DNA of 64,000 nucleotides from Thalassobacter stenotrophicus (GCF_001458315.1 NZ_CYRX01000009.1:124001-188000), one strand, 5' to 3'. Numbered from the stretch's first letter, positions 44,688-54,266 are shown. Numbers and translations: made by a program. The notes: generated by a model from the letters alone, not told the origin.

Positions 44688-44958
44688 CGTTTTTGAGGTT
44701 TCGTGTCGTTTATGCGCGCCGTTTGAAGTTAACGAATGGCGAAAAGTGGGGACCTTCCGGTGGCCTAATGAATAATTTCAGCGCTATCTTGTGATTATTT
44801 GACACCTAAAACGATTGTTTTCGGCGCATCTTCATCTTTCTAAATTCACGAAATGCGCTTTGCATCCTGCGAAAACCCTTTGGGCTGCCTGAGTTAGCAG
44901 TTGCCCGGTTGTTGGCCCTGCCGCTGGGTTAATGTGTCTTAAGTTAAATCAACTTTTT

Positions 44959-44974
44959 TGGCACGTATCTTGCT
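44959..44974 (+). promoter_or_regulatory. Sigma-54 (-24/-12) promoter of the acyltransferase gene
   Basis: TGGCACGTATCTTGCT matches the RpoN consensus TGGCACG-N4-TTGCW at every defined position; GG (44960-44961) and GC (44972-44973) are exactly 10 bp apart. Predicted start of transcription is near 44985, about 95 nt before the acyltransferase ATG. Upstream AT-rich DNA could hold the activator site. Confidence 0.7.
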
Positions 44975-45079
44975 GTTTTCAATAACGAATTATTAAGCAT
45001 CCCGCCGCAAAACAGACAAATCGGCTAGCCTATTTTGGTGAAGACAGGCCGAGTATGCATTTGAAAAATAAGGCTGAGT

Positions 45080-46279
45080 ATGACCATTTCTCCCGCTTCG
45101 GAATTTTCCAACTCCTCACAAGGCGCGGGCCCTCTGCGGTCTACTGGCCATTTGCATCAAGACATTTCAGCTTGGACCGCCCTGCGCGCGTTTGCGTGCG
45201 TATGGGTGGTCCTTTTTCATTTTGACCAGCGTTTTGAGACATCGCTTGGTGGGGCATTTGTTGCAAACGGCTACCTCGCGGTGGATCTGTTTTTCGTGCT
45301 GTCGGGCGCGGTCATTTTCCACGTTTACGGAGCGGCGTTGGCAGACAAGCGTTTTTCATGGCGCTTGTTTCTCTGGAAGCGGTTTGCCCGTTTGTATCCT
45401 GTTCACTTTGTGACCTTGATTGCAGCCGTGGCGATTTTGTACGGCGGTGCGGCTGCCGGATTGGGGCAAGCGCCTGAATACTATCTTGGCACGGTTTTGG
45501 TCGCCAACCTCTTTGCGCTGCATGGGTTTGGCGTGTTGGAGGAATTAACCCTTAATTACCCCTCCTGGTCCATTAGTGCCGAGATTGCCGCCTATGCTTT
45601 GTTTCCGGTCTTGGCCTACCCATGCTTGGTCTGGCCGCGCAAAGTTTTGGTTCGCGCGGGTGTAGCGGTCTTCCTTGCGATCATCATCGCTGTTGAACTT
45701 GCGCCCGAACACATTTTTCCCAGCAACCCGCGTGGCCAAAAGCTGACCAGCCTTACGTATAATTTCTCGTTTCTGCGTGTCCTGCCTGAGTTCCTTTTGG
45801 GCCTTATCGTCTGCCGTTGCCTCAGTGGGGTGGGGCGGTTGTCTTCGCGGACATCGATGCTCGCGCTCGGCGTGATCATAGGGGGGATGATGCTGTGCCT
45901 GCTGACTGGTCAGGATTGGGCATTCGTCCTCGCTGGGGCCGCGCTGGTTGGGCTATTGTTCATCGGACAGTTCCAGCCCCCCAGCTGGATGATCTTTCTC
46001 GGCACGATCAGCTATTCGGTGTACATGGTGCACGCGCTTGTTGCGATCACTCTCTTCAAGGGTATTGAGCGGGTTGGGGGCTATCCCGACAATGCGGTTC
46101 CGCTCTTTTGGTGGCCTCTTACCATAGCCATCACTCTAGGTGCGGGGTATCTTATGTGGCGTTTCGTGGAGGAGCCTATGCGTCAATATTTGACCACTCC
46201 TCGGCGCACGACAGCGTCCAAGCACGGTAGGGGCGGACCGGCACCAGAATACCCCCGCGCTGATGCCTTTCCGCGATAG
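45080..46279 (+). CDS. OafA/YrhL-type membrane acyltransferase
   Basis: 399 residues with about ten membrane helices. The Acyl_transf_3 opening ISAWTALRAFACVWVVLFHF (~29-48) and the LAVDLFFVLSGAVIF block are diagnostic. Such enzymes O-acylate polysaccharides, lipids or Nod-type factors at the inner membrane. ATG 45080 has AAGG six bases upstream. It interrupts the S10 operon between rplW and rplB and carries its own sigma-54-type promoter, so it is probably regulated apart from ribosome genes. Substrate unknown. Confidence 0.9.
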   Translation: MTISPASEFSNSSQGAGPLRSTGHLHQDISAWTALRAFACVWVVLFHFDQRFETSLGGAFVANGYLAVDLFFVLSGAVIFHVYGAALADKRFSWRLFLWKRFARLYPVHFVTLIAAVAILYGGAAAGLGQAPEYYLGTVLVANLFALHGFGVLEELTLNYPSWSISAEIAAYALFPVLAYPCLVWPRKVLVRAGVAVFLAIIIAVELAPEHIFPSNPRGQKLTSLTYNFSFLRVLPEFLLGLIVCRCLSGVGRLSSRTSMLALGVIIGGMMLCLLTGQDWAFVLAGAALVGLLFIGQFQPPSWMIFLGTISYSVYMVHALVAITLFKGIERVGGYPDNAVPLFWWPLTIAITLGAGYLMWRFVEEPMRQYLTTPRRTTASKHGRGGPAPEYPRADAFPR

Positions 46280-46323
46280 GCCACGATGGCTGCGGTTTGG
46301 AGGGCTTTTCGGATCCCAACCGC

Positions 46324-46352
46324 TTGACCCCATCGCGCAATGCTCCTAACAG
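46324..46352 (+). promoter_or_regulatory. Candidate promoter restarting transcription at rplB
   Basis: TTGACC, 17-bp spacer, TAACAG, 190 bp upstream of rplB and just after the acyltransferase stop. Confidence 0.5.
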
Positions 46353-46542
46353 ACATCATCGCAACACGCCCCGGATTCGTCCGGGGCTGTGCGTTTGGTC
46401 GGACGGGTGTGTAACTGTGCATCAAAATGACCCGGAACAAAGCGCCTTCAACAGCGCAATGTTCCGCATTCGCCGGCCACCTCCGGGGGGCTTTACATAG
46501 CGGGAGCGCAGGCTCTCGCCCAGACAACGGAAGACAGTAAAC

Positions 46543-47385
46543 ATGGCACTAAAGTCGTATAAGCCGACGACGCCGGGCCAGCGCGGGCTGGTTCTGATCG
46601 ACCGTTCGGAGCTGTGGAAAGGTCGCCCTGTAAAGGCGCTGACCCAAGGCCTCACCAAAAATGGTGGCCGCAACAACACCGGACGGATCACGATGCGCCG
46701 CAAAGGCGGGGGCGCCAAGCGTCTCTATCGTATCGTCGATTTCAAACGTACAAAAATGGATGTAACGGCCACGGTCGAACGCATCGAATATGACCCCAAC
46801 CGGACTGCGTTCATCGCGCTCGTACGGTATGCCGACAATGAGCAAGCCTACATCCTGGCGCCTCAGCGTCTGAGCATTGGCGATCAGGTTGTTTCGTCCG
46901 CTAAGGCCGACATCAAGCCCGGTAACGCGATGCCTTTCTCCGGCATGCCCATCGGTACGATTGTGCACAACGTTGAGCTGAAGCCAGGCAAAGGCGGCCA
47001 GATCGCTCGTGCCGCTGGTACCTACGCCCAATTCGTTGGTCGTGATGGTTCCTACGCTCAGATCCGTCTGTCCTCCGGCGAGCTGCGTCTCGTGCGTCAG
47101 GAGTGCATGGCAACGGTTGGTGCGGTCTCGAACCCCGATAACTCCAACCAGAACTTCGGTAAGGCTGGTCGCAACCGTCACAAGGGCATCCGTCCCTCTG
47201 TGCGTGGTGTGGTCATGAACCCGATCGATCACCCTCACGGTGGTGGTGAAGGTCGGACATCCGGTGGTCGTCACCCAGTGACACCATGGGGTAAGCCCAC
47301 CAAAGGTGCTCGTACCCGTAACAAAAACAAAGCGTCCAGCAAGCTGATCATCCGCTCGCGGCACGCCAAGAAGAAGGGGCGGTAA
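46543..47385 (+). CDS. rplB: 50S ribosomal protein L2
   Basis: 280 residues. The peptidyl-transferase-proximal block [11 protein letters not shown] with its conserved histidine is intact. Heads the second ribosomal segment rplB-rpsS-rplV-rpsC-rplP. Confidence 0.98.
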   Translation: MALKSYKPTTPGQRGLVLIDRSELWKGRPVKALTQGLTKNGGRNNTGRITMRRKGGGAKRLYRIVDFKRTKMDVTATVERIEYDPNRTAFIALVRYADNEQAYILAPQRLSIGDQVVSSAKADIKPGNAMPFSGMPIGTIVHNVELKPGKGGQIARAAGTYAQFVGRDGSYAQIRLSSGELRLVRQECMATVGAVSNPDNSNQNFGKAGRNRHKGIRPSVRGVVMNPIDHPHGGGEGRTSGGRHPVTPWGKPTKGARTRNKNKASSKLIIRSRHAKKKGR

Positions 47386-47388
47386 TCC

Positions 47389-47670
47389 ATGTCTCGCTCT
47401 GTTTGGAAGGGTCCTTTTGTCGACGCTTATGTCCTCAAAAAGGCCGAGAAAGCCCGCGACAGCGGTCGTCTGAACGACGTGATCAAAATTTGGTCGCGCC
47501 GCTCTACAATTCTGCCCCAGTTCGTGGGCCTCACCTTTGGTGTGTACAACGGCCACAAGCACGTGCCCGTGAACATCACCGAAGAGATGATCGGCCAGAA
47601 GTTCGGGGAATACTCGCCGACGCGTACCTACTACGGTCACGCCGCCGATAAAAAAGCAAAGAGGAAGTAA
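47389..47670 (+). CDS. rpsS: 30S ribosomal protein S19
   Basis: 93 residues, [16 protein letters not shown]; head protein pairing with S13. Three bases after rplB. Confidence 0.98.
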   Translation: MSRSVWKGPFVDAYVLKKAEKARDSGRLNDVIKIWSRRSTILPQFVGLTFGVYNGHKHVPVNITEEMIGQKFGEYSPTRTYYGHAADKKAKRK

Positions 47671-47673
47671 GCC

Positions 47674-48054
47674 ATGGGTAAGGAAAAAAACGCCCGCCGC
47701 GTGGCCGACAATGAGGCTATGGCGAAAGTCCGCATGCTGCGTACTTCTCCCCAGAAGCTGAACCTCGTCGCTGGTCTGATCCGTGGCAAGAAAGTGGACA
47801 AGGCTCTGTCCGACCTCACTTTCTCCAAAAAGCGTATCGCGATTGACGTGAAGAAATGCCTTCAGTCCGCTATCGCGAACGGTGAAAACAACCACAACCT
47901 GGATGTCGATGAGCTGATCGTGGCGGAAGCCTATGTCGGCAAGAACCTGACCATGAAGCGCGGTCGCCCGCGGGCACGTGGTCGTTTCGGCAAGATCGTT
48001 AAGCCCTTCGCAGAGCTGACAATCGTCGTCCGTCAAGTCGAGGAGCAAGCATAA
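47674..48054 (+). CDS. rplV: 50S ribosomal protein L22
   Basis: 126 residues with the tunnel-lining beta hairpin near [15 protein letters not shown]. The stop overlaps the rpsC start by one base (TAATG). Confidence 0.98.
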   Translation: MGKEKNARRVADNEAMAKVRMLRTSPQKLNLVAGLIRGKKVDKALSDLTFSKKRIAIDVKKCLQSAIANGENNHNLDVDELIVAEAYVGKNLTMKRGRPRARGRFGKIVKPFAELTIVVRQVEEQA

Positions 48055-48764
48055 TGGGTCAGAAGGTTAATCCGATTGGCATGCGCCTGCAGGTGAACCG
48101 CACCTGGGACAGCCGCTGGTACGCCGACACCAAAGACTACGGTGATCTGCTTCTTGAGGATCTCGCGATCCGCGCGTTCATTGAAAAAGAGTGCGTTCAG
48201 GCCGGCATCAGCCGCGTCATCATCGAACGTCCTCACAAAAAGTGCCGCGTTACCGTGCACACTGCGCGCCCTGGCGTCATCATCGGCAAGAAAGGCGCAG
48301 ACATTGAAACCCTGCGTCGCAAACTTGCTGCGATGACCGACAGCGAGCTGCACCTCAACGTTGTTGAAGTGCGCAAGCCTGAGCTTGACGCTGCCCTCGT
48401 GGCCGAAAGCATCGCGCAGCAGCTCGAGCGTCGTGTGTCCTTCCGTCGTGCCATGAAGCGCGCCGTACAGAACGCAATGCGTATGGGTGCCCTCGGCATT
48501 CGTGTGAACGTTGCGGGCCGTCTCGGTGGCGCCGAAATCGCACGGACTGAATGGTACCGTGAGGGCCGCGTGCCCTTGCACACACTGCGTGCGGACATCG
48601 ACTACGCTCACGCCGAAGGTTCCACTGCTTACGGGATCATCGGGATCAAGGTCTGGATCTTCAAAGGTGAGATCATGGAGCACGATCCTGCGGCACGTGA
48701 CCGTAAGGCCCAGGAACTCCAAGACGGCCCAGCACCTCGCGGTGCAGGTGGCGGTCGTCGCTAG
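48054..48764 (+). CDS. rpsC: 30S ribosomal protein S3
   Basis: 236 residues, KH domain with [12 protein letters not shown] and C-terminal domain ending in a glycine-rich tail. mRNA entry-channel helicase component. Confidence 0.98.
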   Translation: MGQKVNPIGMRLQVNRTWDSRWYADTKDYGDLLLEDLAIRAFIEKECVQAGISRVIIERPHKKCRVTVHTARPGVIIGKKGADIETLRRKLAAMTDSELHLNVVEVRKPELDAALVAESIAQQLERRVSFRRAMKRAVQNAMRMGALGIRVNVAGRLGGAEIARTEWYREGRVPLHTLRADIDYAHAEGSTAYGIIGIKVWIFKGEIMEHDPAARDRKAQELQDGPAPRGAGGGRR

Positions 48765-48776
48765 GGAGAGAAACAG

Positions 48777-49190
48777 ATGCTTCAACCAAAGCGTACTAAA
48801 TTCCGCAAAATGCACAAAGGCCGCATCCGCGGTGAGGCAAAAGGCGGGTCCGATCTGAACTTCGGGACTTACGGTCTGAAGGCTCTTCAGCCTGAGCGTA
48901 TCACTGCGCGTCAGATCGAAGCTGCTCGTCGTGCCATGACGCGTCACATGAAACGTCAAGGCCGTGTCTGGATCCGGATTTTCCCCGATCTGCCCGTGAC
49001 CTCGAAGCCCGTCGAAGTACGGATGGGTAAAGGTAAAGGTTCCGTGGATTACTGGGCGTGCAAAGTTAAGCCCGGCCGTGTGATGTTCGAGATCGACGGT
49101 GTATCCGAGGACGTTGCTCGTGAGGCTCTGCGCCTTGCTGCGATGAAACTGCCAATCAAAACACGGACTGTTGTTCGCGAAGATTGGTAA
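48777..49190 (+). CDS. rplP: 50S ribosomal protein L16
   Basis: 137 residues. The arginine equivalent to E. coli R81, hydroxylated there by the oxygenase YcfD/RoxA, is R82 in VRMGKGKG. Last gene of the second ribosomal segment; a terminator and four non-ribosomal genes follow, one an iron-dependent oxygenase. Confidence 0.98.
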   Translation: MLQPKRTKFRKMHKGRIRGEAKGGSDLNFGTYGLKALQPERITARQIEAARRAMTRHMKRQGRVWIRIFPDLPVTSKPVEVRMGKGKGSVDYWACKVKPGRVMFEIDGVSEDVAREALRLAAMKLPIKTRTVVREDW

Positions 49191-49236
49191 GCCTTGGTCG
49201 TGGCGTCTGATGGCGCCACACCGGTCCCAAATAAAG

Positions 49237-49267
49237 AACCCCCGCCGAGAGACCGGTGGGGGTTTTT
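49237..49267. terminator. Bidirectional terminator between rplP and the NYN-domain gene
   Basis: Stem AACCCCCGCC/GGTGGGGGTT followed by TTTTTCTTTT on the plus strand and TTCTTTATTT on the minus strand. Confidence 0.85.
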
Positions 49268-49270
49268 CTT

Positions 49271-49765
49271 TTAGGGCAGATCAAGAACGACGCGCTTGGG
49301 TTCTAGGCGACCTGTAATGAGGTGGCCTTTGGTTTTGACCTCCGGGAAGTCTTTTGCCCAATCCTTGAACCGGTCATTGGTGACTACCGGGGCGCCATAG
49401 TCGCGTGCGGCGCGCAGGATCATTGGGTCGGCGGGAGTGCCCTTGGGCACGACCATTACGCGATCTGTCGGCAAACCCAGCACGCGGGCAAGCGCCTTGT
49501 CGTGCTGATACTTCCCTATCAGTAAATAGCCAGCATTCGCATCAAACACGACGCTGGGCGTGTAACCGCGTTGCTCCAGATAGGTAATGACTGCGATCAC
49601 CGATTGGATTTCGGGTTTGCCTTCGCGCCAATGCATGACGTTAGAGCCGTCCAGAATAACCCAACGTTTCTTGCGCCGAAAAATGCGGAACAGCAGAGCC
49701 GCAAAAACCACCAACATGACGACAATGGCGGTGATGTCGGTCGAATCGAATAGGGCTTGCGTCAT
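49271..49765 (-). CDS. Membrane-anchored NYN/Zc3h12a-type ribonuclease-like protein
   Basis: 164 residues: one membrane helix (~11-29), a basic stretch RRKKR, then a PIN-like NYN domain. The acidic set is visible as D39 (ILDGSNVMHW), D75 (VVFDAN), D113 (PADPMIL) and D131 (VTNDRFKDW), the arrangement of Zc3h12a/Regnase-type RNases. The family cleaves RNA with Mg2+. It would act at the cytoplasmic face of the inner membrane. It lies convergent to rplP inside the split ribosomal cluster. Target RNA unknown. Confidence 0.8.
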   Translation of the reverse strand: MTQALFDSTDITAIVVMLVVFAALLFRIFRRKKRWVILDGSNVMHWREGKPEIQSVIAVITYLEQRGYTPSVVFDANAGYLLIGKYQHDKALARVLGLPTDRVMVVPKGTPADPMILRAARDYGAPVVTNDRFKDWAKDFPEVKTKGHLITGRLEPKRVVLDLP

Positions 49766-49872
49766 CGTGATCTGTGTCCTGCCGACTGTCTGTTAAGAGC
49801 CTTCTTCTGAAACCGAAGTGTGTCCCCAATAAGGACGTCTTGCCGAAAACGAGATTGTTAGCGCGTCGGCAT

Positions 49873-50493
49873 TCATTCCCACTTGTAGTTGAACGAAACG
49901 CTGATGCGTTCCTCTTCTGCCATGTTCATGGGGACCTCGTGTCGAAGCCAGCTCTCCCACAGCAACAGCTCACCAACCTCTGGCTTGGCGTATACAAATG
50001 TCCGCAATTCTTCGGGCGCGTCTTTTGCTCGGACCGGGGCGGCCATCATCATCTGGGACCGCGGGTCCTCTAGTTTGAGGGCGGATGTCCCTTGGGGCAT
50101 TTGCACATAGGTCGTGCCGGAGATGACTGAATGGGGGTGGATGTGGCTTGTGTGGATGCCGCCTTCGGGCAGGATGTTGATCCAGATGTCTTCCAGTACC
50201 AGCTTTTTATCGCCTAGATCGAATGCGAGGTCCTTGGCAAATTCCGCGACGTGCTTGTCCAACGCTTTGACCACATCGGCAAAGATCGGGAACCGCCACG
50301 GCAAATCGCTCAGCGAGGCGTAGCTGGTGTATCCGGCGTATCCATTGGCTTCGCACCACTCTTGGCCTGCTTCATCGTCCTCGGCGATTGAGATGCAGCT
50401 GTCCAAAAATTCTTCTGGATCGATGGCGTCACCAAAGGTGGTGAGCGATGATTGGTAAAGGCGGGTCACGAAGAGGGATTTTATCTGGGTCAT
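49873..50493 (-). CDS. 2OG-Fe(II) oxygenase, TIGR02466-like
   Basis: 206 residues. The double-stranded beta-helix iron site is suggested by the HTSHIHPHS cluster (H117/H119 region), distal H185 (LRHEVPMN) and R196 (ERISVSFN) for 2-oxoglutarate. The block INILPEGGIHTSHIHP and C-terminal SFNYKWE match the TIGR02466 family of uncharacterised oxygenases. Related enzymes hydroxylate proteins or small molecules. It is in the same orientation as the NYN gene, about 110 bp upstream, and divergent from rsgA. Confidence 0.82.
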   Translation of the reverse strand: MTQIKSLFVTRLYQSSLTTFGDAIDPEEFLDSCISIAEDDEAGQEWCEANGYAGYTSYASLSDLPWRFPIFADVVKALDKHVAEFAKDLAFDLGDKKLVLEDIWINILPEGGIHTSHIHPHSVISGTTYVQMPQGTSALKLEDPRSQMMMAAPVRAKDAPEELRTFVYAKPEVGELLLWESWLRHEVPMNMAEEERISVSFNYKWE

Positions 50494-50539
50494 GGCCGCG
50501 TCTTAGCGTATTAAGCCCCAGCAGGCGAGAGGGTGCGCA

Positions 50540-51595
50540 ATGGTCCGTGACTACGGTGAATTTCTTGGAAAGACGGAGGCGCCTGCGGCGTCGCCCCTAG
50601 CTGCGCTTGGATGGCGGCCGTTTTTCGCCAATCAGGTCGATGCGGATGAACTGTTGGCGCATCCGCCCGTGCGGGTGACAGAGGTCCATCGCAGTTCCAT
50701 CCATGTTGTGGGCGACGGGATTGATCAAAGCCTTCCTTGGGTCGCGGCCACAACGGTTGGTGACTGGCTGATGCTGAACCGGGAGTTGCCCACCGCAAGC
50801 CGCGTGTTGACCCGCTCCACAGAGATCAAGCGCCGCGCGGCTGGACCGGGGCGCGATGTGCAGATGATCGCTGCAAATCTAGATACCGCATTCATCGTGT
50901 CCTCCTGCAACGCTGATTTCAACGTCGCTCGGCTCGAGAGGTTCCTCGCGGTGGTGCTAGAGGCTGGCGTGACGCCTGTCGTGGTCCTGACCAAAAAGGA
51001 TCAAGCGCCTGATTGGCAGGACTACGTGGCGCAGACCCAAGCAATGACGGACGCCGCAGTGATTGCGGTCAATGCCAAGGGTGACGAAGTCCGCAGCGTC
51101 CTTGCGCCGTGGTGTATGCCGGGTCAGACGGTTGGGTTCTTGGGTATGTCTGGTGTGGGTAAGTCCACGCTGACGAATGCGATTGGTAATCTGAGTGTGG
51201 CGACTGGTGACATTCGGACAGATGATGCGCGCGGGCGGCATACGACCACGCGGCGACAGTTGTTCTTTGTGCCCGACGGTCCCGCTATTCTGGACACCCC
51301 GGGTATGCGTGAATTGCAGTTGACCGAAGCGGCCAGTGGCGTTGGAGAAGTCTTTTCGGACCTTGAAGAGATCGCCAGCCAATGCAAATTTCGCGACTGC
51401 GCCCACGGCGGTGAGCCGGGCTGCAAGGTGCAAGCGGGTATCGCGGCGGGCACGATTGAGCCTGAGCGGCTCGCGCGCTGGCAAAAGCTGGTCGCTGAGG
51501 ATCGCGTGAACTCCGAGAGTGTTGCGCAACGGCGCAAACGTGAGAAAGGCTTTAGCCGGATGGTAAACAAGTCCATTCGGGGCAAAGCGCGTTAG
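50540..51595 (+). CDS. rsgA: Ribosome small-subunit-dependent GTPase RsgA
   Basis: 351 residues. Circularly permuted GTPase: OB fold (~40-100), then G4 TKKD (151-154), then G1 GMSGVGKST (202-210) and G3 DTPGMRE, and a C-terminal zinc motif with C-x5-C-x-H-x5-C spacing in CKFRDCAHGGEPGC. Acts late in 30S maturation, which suits its place in the ribosomal cluster. Meets the next gene tail to tail with a 4-bp overlap. Confidence 0.95.
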   Translation: MVRDYGEFLGKTEAPAASPLAALGWRPFFANQVDADELLAHPPVRVTEVHRSSIHVVGDGIDQSLPWVAATTVGDWLMLNRELPTASRVLTRSTEIKRRAAGPGRDVQMIAANLDTAFIVSSCNADFNVARLERFLAVVLEAGVTPVVVLTKKDQAPDWQDYVAQTQAMTDAAVIAVNAKGDEVRSVLAPWCMPGQTVGFLGMSGVGKSTLTNAIGNLSVATGDIRTDDARGRHTTTRRQLFFVPDGPAILDTPGMRELQLTEAASGVGEVFSDLEEIASQCKFRDCAHGGEPGCKVQAGIAAGTIEPERLARWQKLVAEDRVNSESVAQRRKREKGFSRMVNKSIRGKAR

Positions 51596-52260
51596 GCCGT
51601 TGGGTTCGTAACCTTGATCGAGACCTTTTCCAGTTCGATATCGTCGGCACCGCTCAGCCGCAGGATCGTGCGGGCAGCAGGGGCTTTGTCCGTTGCACCG
51701 AGCCGCAAAGTGACCGAGGCGCCGTAGGAGCCGTCATCGTCCAAGAACCATGCCAGATCAGTGCCCTCTACGGGGCGGTCGTCGCCGGGTTCGCGTTGGA
51801 TCTCGACCTCTAGTGCCTCCACGTCAGGATCAAAGCCTTCGATGACGCGTATAGGTGCGGGGCCGTCGGTGGTGAACAGGACCTCAAGGCCCGTGTCCAA
51901 AACCGGGGGCTCGGGAAAGGCGTGGTTCCACAGTTCGGCATCAAGGTCTATCTCGGGGTCGTCTTCGGCCATTTCCACGTCCAAGTCTTTTGCGGTGTTG
52001 ATTGAGGGCCAATCCGCGGGAGAGGCGGAGTGTTTCGCGTATTCCACCTCGGCGGCTCTGGCGACGTGGCCTGCGGCCAGTGCCGCGCGCGCCATGATGG
52101 CAGCGTCGTCCAAAATCGGGGCAGGCGGGTCCTGGTCAAACGTCGCCTTAAAACTCGGGGCGATGTCGTGTGCCAACTCGTCAAAGGTTTCGGGGGCTGG
52201 CGGTTTGGCCCCACCGCCAAATCCGTGGCGCAGTTGGGCAAGGGAAGTGAAGAAGTTCAT
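51592..52260 (-). CDS. Hypothetical acidic protein
   Basis: 222 residues, strongly acidic, without signal peptide or membrane helix. The first ~110 residues are Ala/Asp/Pro-rich and low in complexity; residues ~120-160 contain RVIEGFDPDVEALEVE, a phrase resembling linkers of RTX-type proteins in Rhodobacterales. No domain can be assigned firmly. It fills the gap between rsgA and rpmC on the opposite strand. Confidence 0.7.
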   Translation of the reverse strand: MNFFTSLAQLRHGFGGGAKPPAPETFDELAHDIAPSFKATFDQDPPAPILDDAAIMARAALAAGHVARAAEVEYAKHSASPADWPSINTAKDLDVEMAEDDPEIDLDAELWNHAFPEPPVLDTGLEVLFTTDGPAPIRVIEGFDPDVEALEVEIQREPGDDRPVEGTDLAWFLDDDGSYGASVTLRLGATDKAPAARTILRLSGADDIELEKVSIKVTNPTA

Positions 52261-52270
52261 ATCGGCCTCG

Positions 52271-52299
52271 TTGCGAATTGATTAACACAACCTTAATGT
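52271..52299 (+). promoter_or_regulatory. Candidate promoter P1 for rpmC
   Basis: TTGCGA, 17-bp spacer, TAATGT, in the 238-bp gap between the hypothetical acidic protein gene and rpmC. Confidence 0.4.
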
Positions 52300-52386
52300 T
52301 GGGCGGGGCAAGACAGAGACCGACCCAAGGCAATTGCTGGGAAAGACTGTGGCGCCTGAATGGCAGAGAAACTTGGCCTAAAGGGC

Positions 52387-52415
52387 TTGCGCGACGGGCC
52401 AATTGGTCGTATCCG
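52387..52415 (+). promoter_or_regulatory. Candidate promoter P2 for rpmC
   Basis: TTGCGC, 17-bp spacer containing the palindrome CCAATTGG, then TATCCG, 84 bp before rpmC. Confidence 0.4.
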
Positions 52416-52498
52416 GCACGCTCACTCCCGAACTCCACTGGAATCAGGGTCACCCGCTAATGGGGCCCCCCAGTGATGTTGAAAAAAGGAAAAGGCCT

Positions 52499-52705
52499 GT
52501 GACCGCCACCGAATTGCGTGATAAAACGCCCGATCAGCTGCGTGATATGCTGAAAGACCTCAAGAAAGAGGCCTTCAACCTCCGCTTCCAAGCTGCGACT
52601 TCCCAGATGGAAAACACCGCACGCGTGCGTACCGTTCGTCGTGACGTTGCCCGTGTGATGACCATTCTGAACGAAAAGGCCGCGTCTGCGGCCGCTGCTG
52701 AATAA
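52499..52705 (+). CDS. rpmC: 50S ribosomal protein L29
   Basis: 68 residues from GTG 52499 ([16 protein letters not shown]), chosen by family N-terminus and an AAGGA 8 bases upstream. Opens the third ribosomal segment rpmC-rpsQ-rplN-rplX-rplE-rpsN-rpsH-rplF-rplR-rpsE-rpmD. Confidence 0.95.
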   Translation: MTATELRDKTPDQLRDMLKDLKKEAFNLRFQAATSQMENTARVRTVRRDVARVMTILNEKAASAAAAE

Positions 52706-52718
52706 GGGAGCCTGAGAT

Positions 52719-52949
52719 ATGCCTAAAAGAATCCTCTCCGGTGTTGTGACCTCTAACCAGAACGCACAAACCGTGACTGTGTCCGTTGAGCGTCGCTTCA
52801 AGCACCCTCTGCTGCAAAAGACCGTTCGTAAGTCCAAGAAGTACCGGGCTCACGACGAGAACAACCAATTCAACGTTGGCGATGCTGTTCGTATCCAAGA
52901 ATGCCCGCCGAAGTCGAAGACCAAGCGTTGGGAAGTGATCGCCGAGTAA
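52719..52949 (+). CDS. rpsQ: 30S ribosomal protein S17
   Basis: 76 residues, [21 protein letters not shown]-fold primary 16S-binding protein. Thirteen bases after rpmC. Confidence 0.97.
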   Translation: MPKRILSGVVTSNQNAQTVTVSVERRFKHPLLQKTVRKSKKYRAHDENNQFNVGDAVRIQECPPKSKTKRWEVIAE

Positions 52950-53027
52950 GGCGACTACCATCAACATTAATCGAAACCATGGGGACATGGGCGGGTCTCA
53001 CGCTCCCCCAAAGGTCAGGAGAAACCA

Positions 53028-53396
53028 ATGATCCAGATGCAGACCAATCTGGATGTCGCTGACAACTCCGGCGCACGCCGAGTTCAGTGCATCAAGGTCC
53101 TGGGTGGTTCCAAGCGTCGTTACGCATCCGTAGGTGACATCATCGTCGTCTCGGTTAAGGAAGCCATCCCGCGCGGTCGCGTGAAAAAAGGCGACGTCCG
53201 CAAGGCAGTCGTTGTACGCACCGCCAAAGAAGTCCGTCGTGAAGACGGCACCGCCATCCGCTTCGACCGCAACGCGGCCGTTATCCTCAACAACAACAAC
53301 GAGCCAATGGGCACCCGTATTTTTGGGCCAGTGGTTCGTGAGTTGCGCGCGAAGAACTTCATGAAGATCATTTCGCTCGCACCGGAGGTGCTGTGA
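53028..53396 (+). CDS. rplN: 50S ribosomal protein L14
   Basis: 122 residues, [18 protein letters not shown]; intersubunit bridge protein and docking site of RsfS. One base separates its stop from rplX. Confidence 0.98.
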   Translation: MIQMQTNLDVADNSGARRVQCIKVLGGSKRRYASVGDIIVVSVKEAIPRGRVKKGDVRKAVVVRTAKEVRREDGTAIRFDRNAAVILNNNNEPMGTRIFGPVVRELRAKNFMKIISLAPEVL

Positions 53397-53397
53397 G

Positions 53398-53703
53398 ATG
53401 GCTGCTAAGTTGAAAAAAGGCGACACCGTTGTCGTGCTGGCTGGCAAGGACAAAGGCAAGCAGGGCGATATCCTGTCTGTTGATCCTGCTGCGGGCAAAG
53501 CTGTTGTGGAAGGCGTAAACATGGCCATCCGCCACACACGTCAGTCGCAAGCAAGCCAAGGCGGCCGCATCCCCAAGGCGATGCCGGTTGACCTGTCGAA
53601 CCTTTCGGTTCTGGACGCAAACGGCAAAGCCACACGCGTCGGCTTCCGCGAAGAAGACGGCAAGAAAGTCCGTTTCGCCAAAACCACGGGAGATGTGATC
53701 TAA
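53398..53703 (+). CDS. rplX: 50S ribosomal protein L24
   Basis: 101 residues with an N-terminal KOW motif ([19 protein letters not shown]); assembly initiator of the large subunit. Overlaps rplE by one base (TAATG). Confidence 0.98.
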   Translation: MAAKLKKGDTVVVLAGKDKGKQGDILSVDPAAGKAVVEGVNMAIRHTRQSQASQGGRIPKAMPVDLSNLSVLDANGKATRVGFREEDGKKVRFAKTTGDVI

Positions 53704-54266
53704 TGCTAGATACAGCAAACTACACCCCCCGTCTGAAGGGCGTCTACAAAGACACCATTCGTGCGACGATGAAGGAAGAGTTTTCCTACAAGAACGAAAT
53801 GCAGATCCCGCGTCTGGATAAAATCGTTCTGAACATCGGCGCCGGTGCTGAGTCCGTGCGTGACAGCAAAAAAGCCAAATCCGCTCAGGACGACCTGACC
53901 GCGATTGCCGGCCAAAAAGCTGTTATCACCACTGCCAAGAAATCCATCGCTGGCTTCCGGGTCCGTGAAGGTATGCCTCTTGGTACCAAGGTGACGCTGC
54001 GCGGCGACCGGATGTACGAATTTCTGGATCGTCTGATCACTATCGCATTGCCACGGGTCCGTGACTTCCGTGGCGTGAAGGGCACCTCTTTTGATGGTCG
54101 TGGCAACTACGCCATGGGTATGAAAGAGCATATCGTGTTCCCCGAGATCAACTTCGACAAAGTCGACGAAGTCTGGGGTATGGACATCATCATCTGCACC
54201 ACCGCTCACACGGACGCAGAGGCAAAAGCATTGTTGAAAGCTTTCAACATGCCCTTCAACAGCTAA
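53703..54266 (+). CDS. rplE: 50S ribosomal protein L5
   Basis: 187 residues; binds 5S rRNA. Contains the conserved [17 protein letters not shown] and EQIVFPEI-type block read here as [11 protein letters not shown]. Confidence 0.98.
   Translation: MLDTANYTPRLKGVYKDTIRATMKEEFSYKNEMQIPRLDKIVLNIGAGAESVRDSKKAKSAQDDLTAIAGQKAVITTAKKSIAGFRVREGMPLGTKVTLRGDRMYEFLDRLITIALPRVRDFRGVKGTSFDGRGNYAMGMKEHIVFPEINFDKVDEVWGMDIIICTTAHTDAEAKALLKAFNMPFNS

Larger units (their letters stand above)
44632..45079. other. Non-coding region between rplW and the acyltransferase gene
   Basis: 448 bases, visibly more AT-rich than the neighbours. Contains the rplW terminator, a small palindrome ATGCGCTTTGCAT (44853-44865) and a sigma-54-type promoter at 44959-44974. 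No convincing coding frame. Confidence 0.6.
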
